This document shows, one piece after another, positions 45,201 to 55,902 of a stretch of 64,000 nt of DNA. Position numbers and translations under genes: made by a program. Source of the DNA: Chrysoporthe austroafricana (Eukaryota > Ascomycota > Sordariomycetes > Diaporthales > Cryphonectriaceae); the NCBI GenBank assembly GCA_001051155.2, contig JYIP02000002.1, positions 3,479,583 through 3,543,582 on the forward strand, in the 5' to 3' direction. Below the pieces are notes generated by a model. The model saw only the letters and a list, made by a program, of their open reading frames with translations. It was not told the origin of the DNA and ran no database searches. How positions within the stretch are numbered: position 1 is the first letter of the stretch; every line of letters starts with the position of its first letter.

Positions 45201-46362
45201 CCTCGTATTTTCCGTCATCGCTCCGATCATGAGTATCTTCGCCGTCATCAACTTCAGCCTGCTCTGGTGTGCGCACCGATATAACATGCTCTATGTGACG
45301 CGGTTCAAGACGGACACTGGGGGCAAGCTGTACCCCAGAGCCCTGAACCAGATGTTCACTGGACTATACGTCATGGAGCTGTGTCTAATCGGACTGTTCT
45401 TCTTGGTCCAGTCCTCGGACGGGACGGTCCTTTGCTACAAACAGGGTATCATCATGATTGTCGCGATGATCCTCACCGCCTTGTACCAGATCATGTTGAA
45501 CAGGGAGTTTGGTCCGCTTCTGAGCTACCTACCAATCACCTTCGAGGACGAGGCTGTCCTTCGGGACGTGGTCTTTGAGGTTGAACGGCAGATCAAAGAG
45601 GTGGGTCGCGAGCAGGAACAGCTGCAGAGCGAAAAGGAAGAGCTGGAGGCTCAGGGTCTCTATCACGGCGATACGAGACGGGCCCTCGAGCACAGGCAAG
45701 ACGAGTTGGCGCGCAGGAAAATCGAGCTGGAAAGACGACTACATGACGATGACGACGATGAGGACGAAGAGTCCGCCAAAGAAAAGGACGATGGAACTCC
45801 AAGCAGGTCGCACAGCGCCATGAGCAAGGACGACGACCAGTACGAGCTGGATGATCTTGATGCAAAAGAAAAGCAGAGCCCGGTGAAGAAACACCACAAG
45901 AAAATATCATCGGGCGGGATGAGCATCATCAAGCATTCCAAGACGTGGGTCGCAGGCACCGGCAATGCGGTCCTCGACAACACCTACGGCACTGCCGAGC
46001 GCAAGGTCAAGGAGATCGCACAGAGCCGCCACAAGAAGTTTGTGCGCGACCTGGAGAACCAGCGCGCCATAGGCGATGCCCTGTTCGGCAACTACGCCGA
46101 CGAGATCGAGGACCTGAACCCCGAAGACCGCGACGAGAAGATCCGCAAGGCGTTCACGCACTCGGCCCTGCGCGCCCGGCGGCCCGTGGTCTGGATCCCG
46201 CGCGACGACATCGGCGTGTCGGACGACGAGGTCCGGCGCACCAACGACTACAGCGTTCACATCCGCATCAGCAACGAGGGCACGGCGCTGGACTCGAAGA
46301 GCCGTGTCCTGTACGGGCAGGCGCCGCCGGACTTCTCGGAGGAGGACCTCATCCAGCTCTGA
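42201..46362 (+). CDS. CSC1/OSCA/TMEM63-type calcium-permeable channel with PHM7 extension
   Basis: Five exons, 42201-42400, 42555-44346, 44406-44727, 44787-44986 and 45073-46362, with introns of 154, 59, 59 and 86 bp; the product is 1267 aa. Order: N-terminal membrane segment (FLASLAVSVAVAGVQIGLFLLL), ERT-EPPPA linker, NKCGLDAYFFLRYLKTLL entry to the late-exocytosis-type TM pair, and a very long charged cytosolic loop (about residue 200-640, with a coiled-coil-like QQREKDEKAQRKQ stretch). Then come the RSN1/CSC1 channel domain (WMQWSRVMLACGFVFGMVVLWGIPVAF; KWGSFFPVYTNFACIALVFSVI; YVTRFKTDTGGKLYPRALNQMFTGLY), an acidic coiled segment and the PHM7 C-terminal module (RRPVVWIPRDDIGVSDDE). The family are osmosensitive or mechanosensitive cation channels (family knowledge). 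The physiological role here is inferred. Confidence 0.92.
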
Positions 46363-47214
46363 CCTGCCGGCAGCCCTCAGCAGCAGCAGTGTCTTTAAAT
46401 TTTCGTTTTCAAGTAACACGATCGGCGTTGGCATCAATACCCATTCAGAACAGAGAAGGGGCGGTTCGGAGTTTTGGTTTTCCGGCGGGTTCCAGAGCAT
46501 GGCGAGCGAAGCATTGGTCGCATAGCATTGTGGAGTCAGCATGTCACAGACAGCATTCTAGAAGTATTGATATGATCCTAGAATTTTATCCCACATCTCT
46601 AATTTTGATACGAAAGTGATACCGATGTATATGATGGCGAGCAGCCCTTGATAGGGCAATGATGCAACGAAGAAGAACAGCAGAGGTGATGATGACTGTC
46701 ATTGTAGAACCAAGCCATACGCCACAAAAACCAACCGATGACGTTGGGATACGGTGCAAGATGCAGCGGACAAGTCACTCTGAGCGCATGTCAGCCATGC
46801 AGTGTGGAATGACTTCCAATTTCGACTAAAGACAACAGAGAACATGATGACTGTCCAGACGGTCGCTTGGTGATTAGAGAGGCCAGACGCCTCTGTCTCA
46901 TATCCCGCATCCATCTCATAGGCAAACCCCTTGCCTGCCTGCCTGCCTGCCTCTCCGTAACGCCGTGTAAGAATGTAGATCCGTGTGATACACCGAGGCC
47001 TGGTCCGCGGGCTTTATCTCCTCCACATCGTCTTGCGGGTATCGGGGAGGTTTATTCACCCTCCCAATGGCTCGCGTCCCTAAGGACAGGCCGGCCGCGA
47101 TGTAGCATATTCCCTCTTCCGCCGCCATCGCCGCCGCCTACCGTGCGGCCTCGGTCCGCCCGCGACAACGCGGTTGTTCCTCCCCCTCCTTCTCCCGCCA
47201 CCGCGGCGCCCGCC
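46363..47214. other. Convergent 3' flanks, no gene
   Basis: The 3' ends of the channel gene and the CYSTM gene. No supportable gene. It contains a short CTGC repeat near 46934-46951. Confidence 0.55.
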
Positions 47215-47607
47215 TCAGAAGAGCAGGTCCAGACAGCAGCAGCAACACGCCGCGGCCATCAAGCCCTCGAGCAGGCCCGTGCCGGCGCCGTGGCCCCGCG
47301 GGTCCTGCTGGTAGTAGCCCCCCTGGGGCCCGTACGGGCCCTGCTGCTGGTAGTACCCGCCTGGCTGCTGCTGGTAGTACCCGCCCTGCTGCGGGCCGTA
47401 GGGGCCCTGCTGGCCGGGGCCGTAGTAGCCCATCTGCGGCTGCTGCTGGTAGTACCCCGGGTCGCCGCCCTGGGGCGGGTAGCCGCCGCCGTATTGGCCC
47501 TGTTGTTGTTGTGGTGGGTACTGCTGCTGGCCGTTGTAGGCCGGCTTGGGGGCCTGCGGGCCGCCGGCGTAGTAGGACGGCGGCGCTTCGGTTGGCTTGC
47601 TGGACAT
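47215..47607 (-). CDS. Small CYSTM-type cysteine-rich transmembrane protein
   Basis: A single exon of 130 aa. The N-terminal 100 residues are a Gly/Tyr/Gln/Pro-rich tail with repeats of GGYYQQQ and QGPYGPQ. The C-terminus, GLLEGLMAAACCCCCLDLLF, is the CYSTM module, five consecutive Cys within a short hydrophobic helix that ends at the stop. CYSTM proteins are short, tail-anchored or palmitoylated membrane proteins linked to stress tolerance in fungi and plants (family knowledge). The promoter contains AGGGG elements (see below). The assignment rests on the Cys cluster and the Tyr/Gln-rich tail, both characteristic. Confidence 0.85.
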   Translation of the reverse strand: MSSKPTEAPPSYYAGGPQAPKPAYNGQQQYPPQQQQGQYGGGYPPQGGDPGYYQQQPQMGYYGPGQQGPYGPQQGGYYQQQPGGYYQQQGPYGPQGGYYQQDPRGHGAGTGLLEGLMAAACCCCCLDLLF

Positions 47608-48607
47608 GCTGACGGGGGGTTTTGTTGTTGTTGTTGTTTATGGGGGGTGGGGGGAGGTGGTTGGGGAGGGCGCTTTCGTCCTCGGAGGGGATTAGGTTGA
47701 GGATTACGGGTCGGTTTGCGATCTGCGATTGAGGATGGCGCAGAAGGGGGTTATTGCGACTTTTCTCTTTTTGTTTTGGATGATGATCGCCGGCGAGGTC
47801 TCCTCGGAGGTTTGTTGTGGTCAAGTACTCAGTGGATTCTTCTTGTCGGTGCGATACGTGTGTGAGACAGAGAGAGAAAGAAAGAGAGAGTTTGGATTGC
47901 GCGGCACCGCGGGGTGATTCGGTGGTGGTGGTGGTGGTGGTGGCGTGGCAAGGCGAGGTATGGTGAGCAACTAAGTCACTTTTGTTCTCGGCTTAGCGCG
48001 CGCGGCCCAGCCGGGAGGTTTATAAGGCGACGACAAGGGGAAATAGAACAAGCCACCACCAGGATCAAGGGCAAGTCAGGGTGTGCGTGCGTATTCGGGA
48101 TCGATCAGGCGCGGGTAGAGAGGACAAGGAGAGGAGGGAGGACGACGACGGGGGGAAGAAGAAAGAAAGAATGGCCACGAGGCAGGGTAGGTCGACGAAG
48201 GGAACGAAGCGGGAGAACGTGTCCCTCAAACGCGAAGGTGTCTCAACCCATCTCCCTGCCGCTGAGGAGGCGCTCCTCCGCGTGCGGGACGCACGGCAGG
48301 CGAAAGGGCGACCGCAGCGCGTGTCGACCCGATCAGTGTAAAACAGGCACAGCCACCCACTACCACCACCCTGGGCACCGGTACTGGGCACCCTGGGCAC
48401 CCCATGTGCCATGGCATCGGGGTCGCCCTGCCGAGGTCTCCACAGGTTCATGTAAGCACTTTACTTGGCGGTTCCTCCTTTATTCCCGGGCTATCACCAA
48501 CAGGCCTCGCTCGTCTTTATGGCTTTTTATTTTTTTTTTATGTGTTTCGTTGCCCTCGGCGATGATGACCGCGTGCTGGGCCGGGTCCTGCGTCTTCCGT
48601 GGCCTCT
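47608..48607. promoter_or_regulatory. CYSTM promoter/leader with AGGGG elements and TATA box
   Basis: AGGGG, the stress-response core bound by Msn2/4-type factors, occurs at 47686-47690, 47745-47749 and 48036-48040. A TATAAA on the minus strand sits at 48019-48024, about 415 bp before the start codon. The distal end is the 3' flank of the RRN5-like gene. Motifs are visible; regulation is inferred. Confidence 0.4.
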
Positions 48608-50608
48608 TCAGGGACCTCCATACGCGGCCTCCCACTCGCTGATTACCTTCGTCTTCGCCCTCCAGTCCTTGTCCTTGCCTACCGAATAGCCGGCATCCAC
48701 CGAAATCTTCTGCCTGCGACTAGAGGGAGGGGGCCCGGGGTCGATCATCATTTCCGGCGGCTGCTGGCCCAGGACCCTCCACATCCTCCTCTCCTCTCGG
48801 TAGCTGGCCTGGGCGTCCACGGCGTCCGCATACCTCTCCGCCCCCCTCTCTGCCCTGATCCGGCGAAGCAGTGCCTCGCCGGCCCTCTTGGTCTGCGGTG
48901 GGTCGACGGCCGAGTAGAGCATGGCTTCTTCCGCCTCGCCCCGGATCTCCTCCTCCTCCTCGCTGTCTGCCTCGCCCTGCGACATGTCGTCCACGTCCCC
49001 TTCCTCCTCAGAGCTGCTCTCCACCGACGAGTCCATCGACGCCGAGCTCTCACCCGAGGACAGCGCCATGCGCTCCATGTGGCGCCTCATCCGGCCCACG
49101 CCCCGCTGTCCTCCGATTTCAAGGGCATCCTCGACATCATCGTGGGGGATGGGCGCCCTCCCGTCGTCCTCGTTCGGCCTCGGCGGGTCCTCGTAGACAG
49201 CGAGCCCCAGGCGCCTCACGCAGCCCGTCAGGGGCGGCTTCTGCGTGGCGAGCCCCAGCGACAGGGCCGCGGCGTGGACGTCTTTGCTCCGGACGAAGTC
49301 CCGGACCTCGGGCCTGTAGCCGCGCTGGGACCGCACGCGTGAGGAGGCCATGTAGAGCGATGCCGCCACCAGGCGCTTGGTGAGCGTGAGGGCGAGCGAG
49401 TGGAAGTCTCCCAGGGCCGTGAGGCGGAGGGAGGGCGGGTCGCCGTCCACAGACTGCCAGTTTCCCTCCTCGGTCGGCGCGTTCATGAAGAAGCGCTCTG
49501 ACAGTGTGAGCCATTCGGGCACCCTGAAGACATGTGCCGCCTTTGTGACATCTGCGTCCGTCTCGTCCCCTGTGAGATCTTTGTAGCTTCCTTGGTGGAC
49601 GAGCCATCCTGCTCCGTGCTTGCGCTCCTCGGCTGTGTCCTCCGAGTTCCCCTGTCGCATGGCAATGCTGTCCGCCGCCTCTTCCAGCGCCTCACAGCAC
49701 TCGTGGCTCAGCTCGAGGGCCGCGGGGAAGTCGGCCAGCTCGAGCGGGTCGAGCTCGTGCTGCTGCTGCCGGGCGGCGAGGCCGTCCTGGAGCAGCTTCA
49801 TGTACTGCCTCACCTCCATCTCGCCCTTGCTCCGGACCCTCTGGGCGATCGCAGCCGCGTTGTCTCGACCGAGGCGGCCGAGCGACTCGAAGAAGCGCTC
49901 CTTTTCCATCGACGTCCAGACGGTCATGCCGATCTGCGACGCCGGTAGGGCAATCCTCTCGTCAAACTGTTCGTGCGCCGCGGGGGCATATTGAGAGGCT
50001 GCATGCTGGATGTCCTCGTTCAATAAGTCCAGGTATTCGCGGATGTATGATCCCTTGGCCCTCTTCACGGGCCGGAAGTCTGTGAGCCCGCTCATGGATG
50101 CGGAGCCTGGGCCTTCTTCCGTTGGTGATTTTCTCTTGCGCGACTTCCCCCCCTTCTTCGCCGGCTCGTCCCCGCCCAGACTTTCGTCCTCCGCTTGAAC
50201 AGCTGCTGATGCGGCGCCGTCTGTGTCGTCCGATGAGTAGTAGCTGGCTCTCGACGTGACCTGGGCAGACGGCGGCGCCTGTGGCTCAGACAAAACATCA
50301 TCATCCGCAGAGGTTTCCCTATCAGCTTCGACATCGTCATCTCCCAGTGCCGCGCCGCCCTCGGATGCAGAAGCATCCTCGGCAGAGTCGCTTGCCTCGG
50401 CAGCGTCGTCATCCCCATCCGAACGCGAACCTTCTCCGTACCTGCCAGCCCGCGTCTGAGGCAACGCCACGCCGTATCGGTCGCCTCCCGCCTCCCAATC
50501 CTCTGAGCCTTCGAGTCCTCCCATCCACATATCACCAGCCTCTTCGATTGACTGGACCACCTGGCGACCATGGTCGCTCACATGGCCGTCCGAGGATGAG
50601 GAGGACAT
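48608..50608 (-). CDS. RRN5: RRN5-like RNA polymerase I upstream activation factor, SANT domain
   Basis: A single exon of 666 aa. The N-terminal 170 residues are Ser/Asp/Glu-rich and disordered, ending in a basic KKGGKSRKRKSPTEE signal. The segment FRPVKRAKGSYIREYLDLLNEDIQ precedes a SANT/Myb-like domain (about 226-280) with WTSMEKERFFESLGRLGRDNAAAIAQRVRSKGEMEVRQYMKLLQ. Central helical and C-terminal acidic regions follow (SSSEEEGDVDD...). This layout fits fungal RRN5 proteins, subunits of the upstream activation factor that recruits Pol I machinery to rDNA (family knowledge). The SANT domain alone would also fit other chromatin factors, so the assignment is good but not certain. It is divergent from the IRC3-type helicase. 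Confidence 0.72.
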   Translation of the reverse strand: MSSSSSDGHVSDHGRQVVQSIEEAGDMWMGGLEGSEDWEAGGDRYGVALPQTRAGRYGEGSRSDGDDDAAEASDSAEDASASEGGAALGDDDVEADRETSADDDVLSEPQAPPSAQVTSRASYYSSDDTDGAASAAVQAEDESLGGDEPAKKGGKSRKRKSPTEEGPGSASMSGLTDFRPVKRAKGSYIREYLDLLNEDIQHAASQYAPAAHEQFDERIALPASQIGMTVWTSMEKERFFESLGRLGRDNAAAIAQRVRSKGEMEVRQYMKLLQDGLAARQQQHELDPLELADFPAALELSHECCEALEEAADSIAMRQGNSEDTAEERKHGAGWLVHQGSYKDLTGDETDADVTKAAHVFRVPEWLTLSERFFMNAPTEEGNWQSVDGDPPSLRLTALGDFHSLALTLTKRLVAASLYMASSRVRSQRGYRPEVRDFVRSKDVHAAALSLGLATQKPPLTGCVRRLGLAVYEDPPRPNEDDGRAPIPHDDVEDALEIGGQRGVGRMRRHMERMALSSGESSASMDSSVESSSEEEGDVDDMSQGEADSEEEEEIRGEAEEAMLYSAVDPPQTKRAGEALLRRIRAERGAERYADAVDAQASYREERRMWRVLGQQPPEMMIDPGPPPSSRRQKISVDAGYSVGKDKDWRAKTKVISEWEAAYGGP

Positions 50609-51012
50609 TTTCGCGGGCGTGACGCTACAAATGGCCTCATGTGGAAGGACTGGTCCGGCGACACCCTAGATCGGTGGTTCTCATACCTGGACGCACGCGA
50701 TTTCTCTGTTGTCGCTGAACATCGCGACGTCTGCGGTCACGGCGTTGAGGGGTCAAAGTCGTCCAGACCAGAGGAAGGAATCTTGAAGGCGAGTTACTAC
50801 TGTGCAGGGATCTCTGGCGCGCAGGGGTTCGAGAAGAAAAACTTAGCGGCACCCGCAGCGCCCAATGCAACCGTGACAGGGCAACGCGCCGGGGGGGGTT
50901 TTCCCGCTGTAGAGCGAAGGGGGGGGGGTGTGGCGCGGCGGGAGCTCCTTCAGCCTCACGCCCGGCCCGCAGCCCGCCTGACGTCGACCAAACCACAAGG
51001 CTGAGCACCGAC
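50609..51012. promoter_or_regulatory. Divergent promoter of the RRN5-like and IRC3-type genes
   Basis: 404 bp between two start codons pointing away from each other. It is GC-rich with a G run near 50921-50929. No single strong element stands out. Confidence 0.45.
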
Positions 51013-53105
51013 ATGCTGCGACCAGTCTCGAGGTTCTGGAGGCCCGCCTCGCGAGCACTCGGGGGCTCAGGCCTGCGGAGGGCGCCCGTGCGGGCCCGGC
51101 AGGTCTTCTCCTGGCGTGGCCCTGCGGCCCCCGCGGGCTGCCTGAGGAGGGCCTATGCGACGCAGTCGTCGCTGCAGCCGGTGCAGCTGCGGGACTACCA
51201 GCGAGAATGCATCCAGTCTGTTGTGTCTGCGCTGAAGAACGGGCACAAGAGGGTCGGCATATCACTGGCTACTGGAGGGGGTAAAACTGTAGGTCGAAAT
51301 TTTCTGACTTCACTGTCTCTGCCGGAAGCGGGCCCGACTCACAACGCTCAAAGGTTATCTTCACTCAGCTCATATCACACATCGAGCCTCCCGCGGAACG
51401 AGCCACCCAGACTCTGATCCTGGCTCACCGCCGGGAACTCGTGGAGCAGGCAGCAAGACACTGCATCAATGCGTATCCGGACCAGACGGTCGAGATAGAC
51501 ATGGCCTCGGCCAAGGCCAGCGGCCTCGCCGACATCACCGTCGCCAGCGTCGCAAGCCTCCAGAGGGAGGAGAGGCTCCAGAAGTACAACCCGGCCAACT
51601 TCAAGCTCGTCCTCGTCGACGAGGCCCACCACATCGTCGCGCCGGGCTACATGAGGATCCTCCGGCACTTCGGGCTCGACAAGAAGAGCGCCGGCACCCC
51701 GAACCTGGTCGGCGTGTCGGCCACGTTCTCGCGGTTCGACGGCGTGAAGCTCGGCGCGGCGATCGACGAGATCGTCTACCACAAGGACTACGTCGACATG
51801 ATCGACGAGAAGTGGCTCTCCGGCGTCATCTTCACCACCGTCAAGTCCACCGCGGACATCTCCGCGGTCCGGAAGATGCAGGGCGGCGGCGGCGACTTCG
51901 TCGCCGCGGAGCTGTCCCGGGCCGTCAACACGGACCAGGTCAACGACGTCACGGTGCGCTCGTGGCTGGCCAAGGCCCCCGAGCGGAGGTCGACGCTGGT
52001 GTTCTGCGTCGACCTGAGCCACGTCGCCGGCCTCACCGCCAAGTTCCGCCACTACGGCCTCGATGCCCGCTTCGTCACCGGCGACACGCACAAGATCGAG
52101 AGGGGCGAGATCCTGGACGCCTTCAAGCGCGGCGAGTTCCCCGTCCTGCTGAACTGCGGCGTCTTCACCGAGGGCACCGACATTCCCAACATCGACTGCG
52201 TCGTCCTTGCTCGGCCCACGCGGTCTCGCAACCTACTCGTCCAGATGATCGGCCGGGGTATGCGGTTGCACAAGGGAAAGAAGGACTGTCACATCATCGA
52301 CATGGTCTCGAGCCTCGAGACCGGGATCGTGACCGTCCCCACGCTGTTCGGCCTCGACCCCGGCGAGCTGGTCAACAATGCCACCGTTGACGATATGAAG
52401 GACACCAGAGAGCGCAAGGAAGCCGAGAACGTCCGCCATGGGCAGGCATACGACGGTGCACCCATACCAATCCCGAAAGGCCTACCTCAGAAGGTCACCT
52501 TCACAGAATACGACTCCGTCTTCGACCTGATCTCAGACACCTCGGGCGAGAGGCATATTTATACCATCAGCCACCACGCCTGGGTCCAGATCAGCCACAA
52601 CAAGTACATACTGTCCAGCGACAGTGGGTCATACCTGCGCCTCGAGAAAGACGCCACCGACGACGCGGCCCCGGCCTTCTGGCGCGTCATCCTGATGCGA
52701 AGGCTGCCCGCAGGCACGAAATCCAAGTCGCCGTACGCCACGCCCAGGGAGCTCCTCAAGGCCACGACCTTCACCGACGCCGTCCACGGCGCGGACAAGT
52801 ACGCCGTGGAGACCTTCCCGCACTTCATCATCTCGCGGCGGCAGGCGTGGCGGCGGGCGCCGCCGACGGACGGGCAGCTCCGGTTCCTGAACAAGCTGCG
52901 GCCGGCGGACGACCCGCTCACGGCCGACGACCTCACGAAGGGCAGGGCCGCGGACATGATCACCAAGATCAAGCACGGTGCCCGGGGCCGCTTCTCGGAC
53001 CTGCAGGCCACCAAGCGGAAGCAGGACCGGCAGAAGGCCATGTGGGAGCAGGAGGCGCAGAGGAAGCTGAGGGAGAAGGTCACCGTCGGCCCGCTTGAGA
53101 GGTGA
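51013..53105 (+). CDS. IRC3: Mitochondrial DEAH-type helicase, IRC3 family
   Basis: Two exons, 51013-51288 and 51354-53105, with a 65-bp intron in phase 0; the product is 675 aa (yeast Irc3 is 689). The N-terminus is Arg-rich without acids (MLRPVSRFWRPASRALGG) and ends in RRAYATQSS, a typical matrix-targeting peptide. SF2 motifs follow: LRDYQRECI (Q-like), ATGGGKT ending at Thr92 where exon 1 stops, LAHRRELVEQA (Ia), VDEAHH at 180-185 (II), SATFSRFD (III, about 212), TLVFCVDLSHV, NCGVFTEGTDIPN and QMIGRGMRLHKGK from 389 (VI). Irc3 is a branched-DNA helicase that maintains mitochondrial DNA (family knowledge). All helicase motifs are intact. Confidence 0.92.
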
Positions 53106-53705
53106 ACGGTCAACGGCTTGTTGTTGGTAAGTCATGACAACTGTCGCTACTCCTCAGACTGCTGCTTCTCTGGCTTTGACTATTTGAGCCATGATTATTG
53201 ATTAGGCTCCTGTTGGTCTCACGTGAAGAGAAGGGTCTCGTTGGTTCTTGTGTAAATGCATCAAGGTTACTTTGTCATATTAACTTCACAAAAAGTAAGC
53301 TTGAGTTCCAGTCTCAGTCCGCAAGAGGCGCCAGGCCGAGTTGGGTCAGACAACTCGAGACCATCACCGAGGGTCATTGTGATGGACCTGGTACAGTGCA
53401 GTCATGGTCTTGTCCATATCACTGAACACGTCCTTGGAGAAAATGTTTGTGATGCCTACAGGAGAGTACGTGGAGTGACTCAGAAAGTGCTGTTATTGGG
53501 GTCTCTGTTGACGCTGTCCACCTCCTGCCCAGCCCCCTCCCCACCTTCGATGTTGGCCTTCCACCTCTTTGCCGACTAAGCATCACCAACCTCGTCGTCA
53601 TCAGTCAACCAGTCGTCGTCAATAGCCACGTCGCACAGCCGCGGTTACAAAGCGATCACCGACGACCACCGCACATATTCCCCGACCAGAACAGAATCCA
53701 AGAAT
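53106..53705. other. Intergenic DNA
   Basis: The 3' flank of the helicase gene and the promoter of the next gene. No gene or strong element seen. Confidence 0.55.
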
Positions 53706-55656
53706 ATGGCAGCCCCTCAGTCTCCTGGCGGTCCCTCAGGATCTTACACTATCTCTTCTCATATCCCCCAACCTCGACCGCGGCGCGCATTCGCGCTCCT
53801 CAATCACGCCAATGACCTGCTCCAAGGCGGATCTCGACCTGAGAACCATAATCCTCGTGAGATTCCTCCTCAGCCTCGTCCTTACACCCTGCCCACCTTG
53901 AACGAGGTCGACGACGGGTCCCCTAGCGGCTCTGAGGCTCACTCTCAGTCCGCGTCCGTCGACCAAGCCGACAATTCGTCCCAAGACGTCCCTCGACCTC
54001 AAAACAGCCATCACATTCCTGCTCGTCAGCCCCAAGATTCACCTCGCTACGTCCCTACCTACCTAAACGCAGCCAATGACCTGCTCTACGGCGGACCTCG
54101 ATCTGAGAACAATCATCGCAACGCCTCAGCCGCGCCCCCACGTCCCAGTCATGGCATCCCCCGCGACCCAGTCCTCACAGAAGGCCGTCGCCCAATGCGC
54201 CGCGGCCCCATCCACAACCAGGAGCTCTGGCCTGCGCGCCGCCGACACGACAACCGCAACGACCCGGTCCTGGCCCCGCAGTCTGCCCCCCACCGCAACG
54301 ACTTCCCAGGCAAGCCGGCCGAGGGCGACCCCAACCCAGCGAACGGCGCCCGCGGTCCCGCAGGGGGCTCGCGCCTGTGGGAGGAGAACCTAGATGACCA
54401 CCCCCTCCTCCCCTCCCAGAACGCCGCGCGGTGGACCCGGTTCCCGCCCGACGTCCGCGGCGCGGTGGAGGCGCGGCGCGCGGGCGAGGCGGCGGCGGCG
54501 GTCGCGCGCCCGCAGCTGGAGCGGCCGGGCGGGTTCTGGATCGAGCTGGACTGGCTCAAGGAGATGAAGCGGTCCGACCGCGCCGACTACGAGGCGTGGC
54601 AGGACGATTGGCACAAGCTGCAGCGGGCGCTCGCGGCGCGGGCGCGGACGCTAGGCGCCGAGCGCGCCGCGCACGCTGAGGCCGTGTACCGCGCGCACCA
54701 CGAGCGGCGGCGCGGCCGGCTTGAGCGGCGGCGGTACGAGGAGGTCGAGGACGAGCTGTGCGGGCGGGTCGACGCGGCCAACGCCGGGCTGTTCGACGTG
54801 TTCATGCTCATGGGGCTCATGTTCGCGCAGGGCAAGGCCGTCGCGCAGGGGGCGGTGCCGCGCTGGGGCGAGGACTACGGGAAGCTGGACCTCGTACGTA
54901 TATATGTGTATCCGAGGGCATGGCACTAATGATACACACACATCCCCCTTCCCCCCCCCCCGTCCCGCAGTACCACGGCTGCCGTGAGATATCTTCCCAG
55001 TTCTCCTCTGCTCAAAATAGCCTCTCTGTTCATTCTCTCACCTCCACGACTGAATCTCCCCTTTTCCCTTCCTATACCTCCTGGTCACACCCTCGAACGC
55101 ACCGAATCACCTTGGTGGAACTTTGACGCCCGGTCAGCTGTAAGACAAACTTGTTTCTTTCCCCTTCTCTCCACGTCTCTTCATCTTTACTTGGACGATT
55201 CTTTCTTTTCTCTTCCTCCTTCCCCCCTCCTTTTCTTTTTTCCGTCGCCACGTTTACTTGCTCTACTTGTAATAATACTTCTTCCCTCCCCCCCCTTCTT
55301 GGGATGGTCCACCCCATCCTTAATTCAAGAGAATATCTACTAACCGAGACCTCCCACAACAGACTGCCTGCGACCCCACCGCCCACCTCGCGGGCCTCTT
55401 CCCGGACCTCGTGCTGCGCACCCCCGCCGCCCCCGCCGACCCCTTCGGCCCCTCCTCCGCCGAGCGGCCGCTCCCGTCCCAGCTGCTGGCGCTGGACTTC
55501 CGCACGCAGTGCGGGGACGCGTGGGCCGACGAGGTCCGGCCGGTGCTCGAGGACCTGCACCGCGCGGCGCTCGAGGCGCGGTGGGGCGACGTCCACGAGG
55601 GGACGCGGAACGAGGCGGCGTCGGCGCGATTCGTGCTGGGCGGGGGGAGGCTTTAG
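53706..55656 (+). CDS. Orphan protein with an internal duplication
   Basis: Two exons, 53706-54893 (396 codons) and 55363-55656 (97 codons plus stop), phase 0; the product is 493 aa. The 469-bp intron has a GTACGT donor, a TACTAAC branch site near 55339 and a CAACAG acceptor. It is much longer than the other introns here, so an extra small exon within it is possible. The N-terminal half is Pro/Arg/Asn-rich and holds two copies of LN-x-ANDLL-x-GG-x-R-x-EN (residues 31-47 and 119-135). The C-terminal half is helical and charged (WIELDWLKEMKRSDRADYEAWQDDWHKL; LERRRYEEVEDELCGRV) and ends in a globular-looking segment (SQLLALDFRTQCGDAWADEVRPVLEDLHRAAL). I recognise no family. No function is proposed. 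Confidence 0.65.
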
Positions 55657-55902
55657 GGGGGAGGGGGGGAAAGGGGACAAGGACGAGGACGAGGATGAGT
55701 ATGAGGATGTCGGGGGTGGTGCCCTTCGGGGCGGGAGGAAAGTCTCCTTTTGAAGGCAGAAAAGAAAAAGAAAAAAAGAAAAAAAAAAAAAAAAAAGAGA
55801 AGGGGGGGGGGGGGGATAGGGGGGTGGCGGCCCCGGGGGGGGGAAAAAAAAGGTGTCGTTTTGTTTTTAAACTTTGCTTGCTTGGGGAAAGTTTTCTTTG
55901 GG
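55657..55902. other. Left edge of the large gap
   Basis: A- and G-homopolymer-rich sequence of poor apparent quality between the orphan gene and the N block. Nothing else is supportable. Confidence 0.6.
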
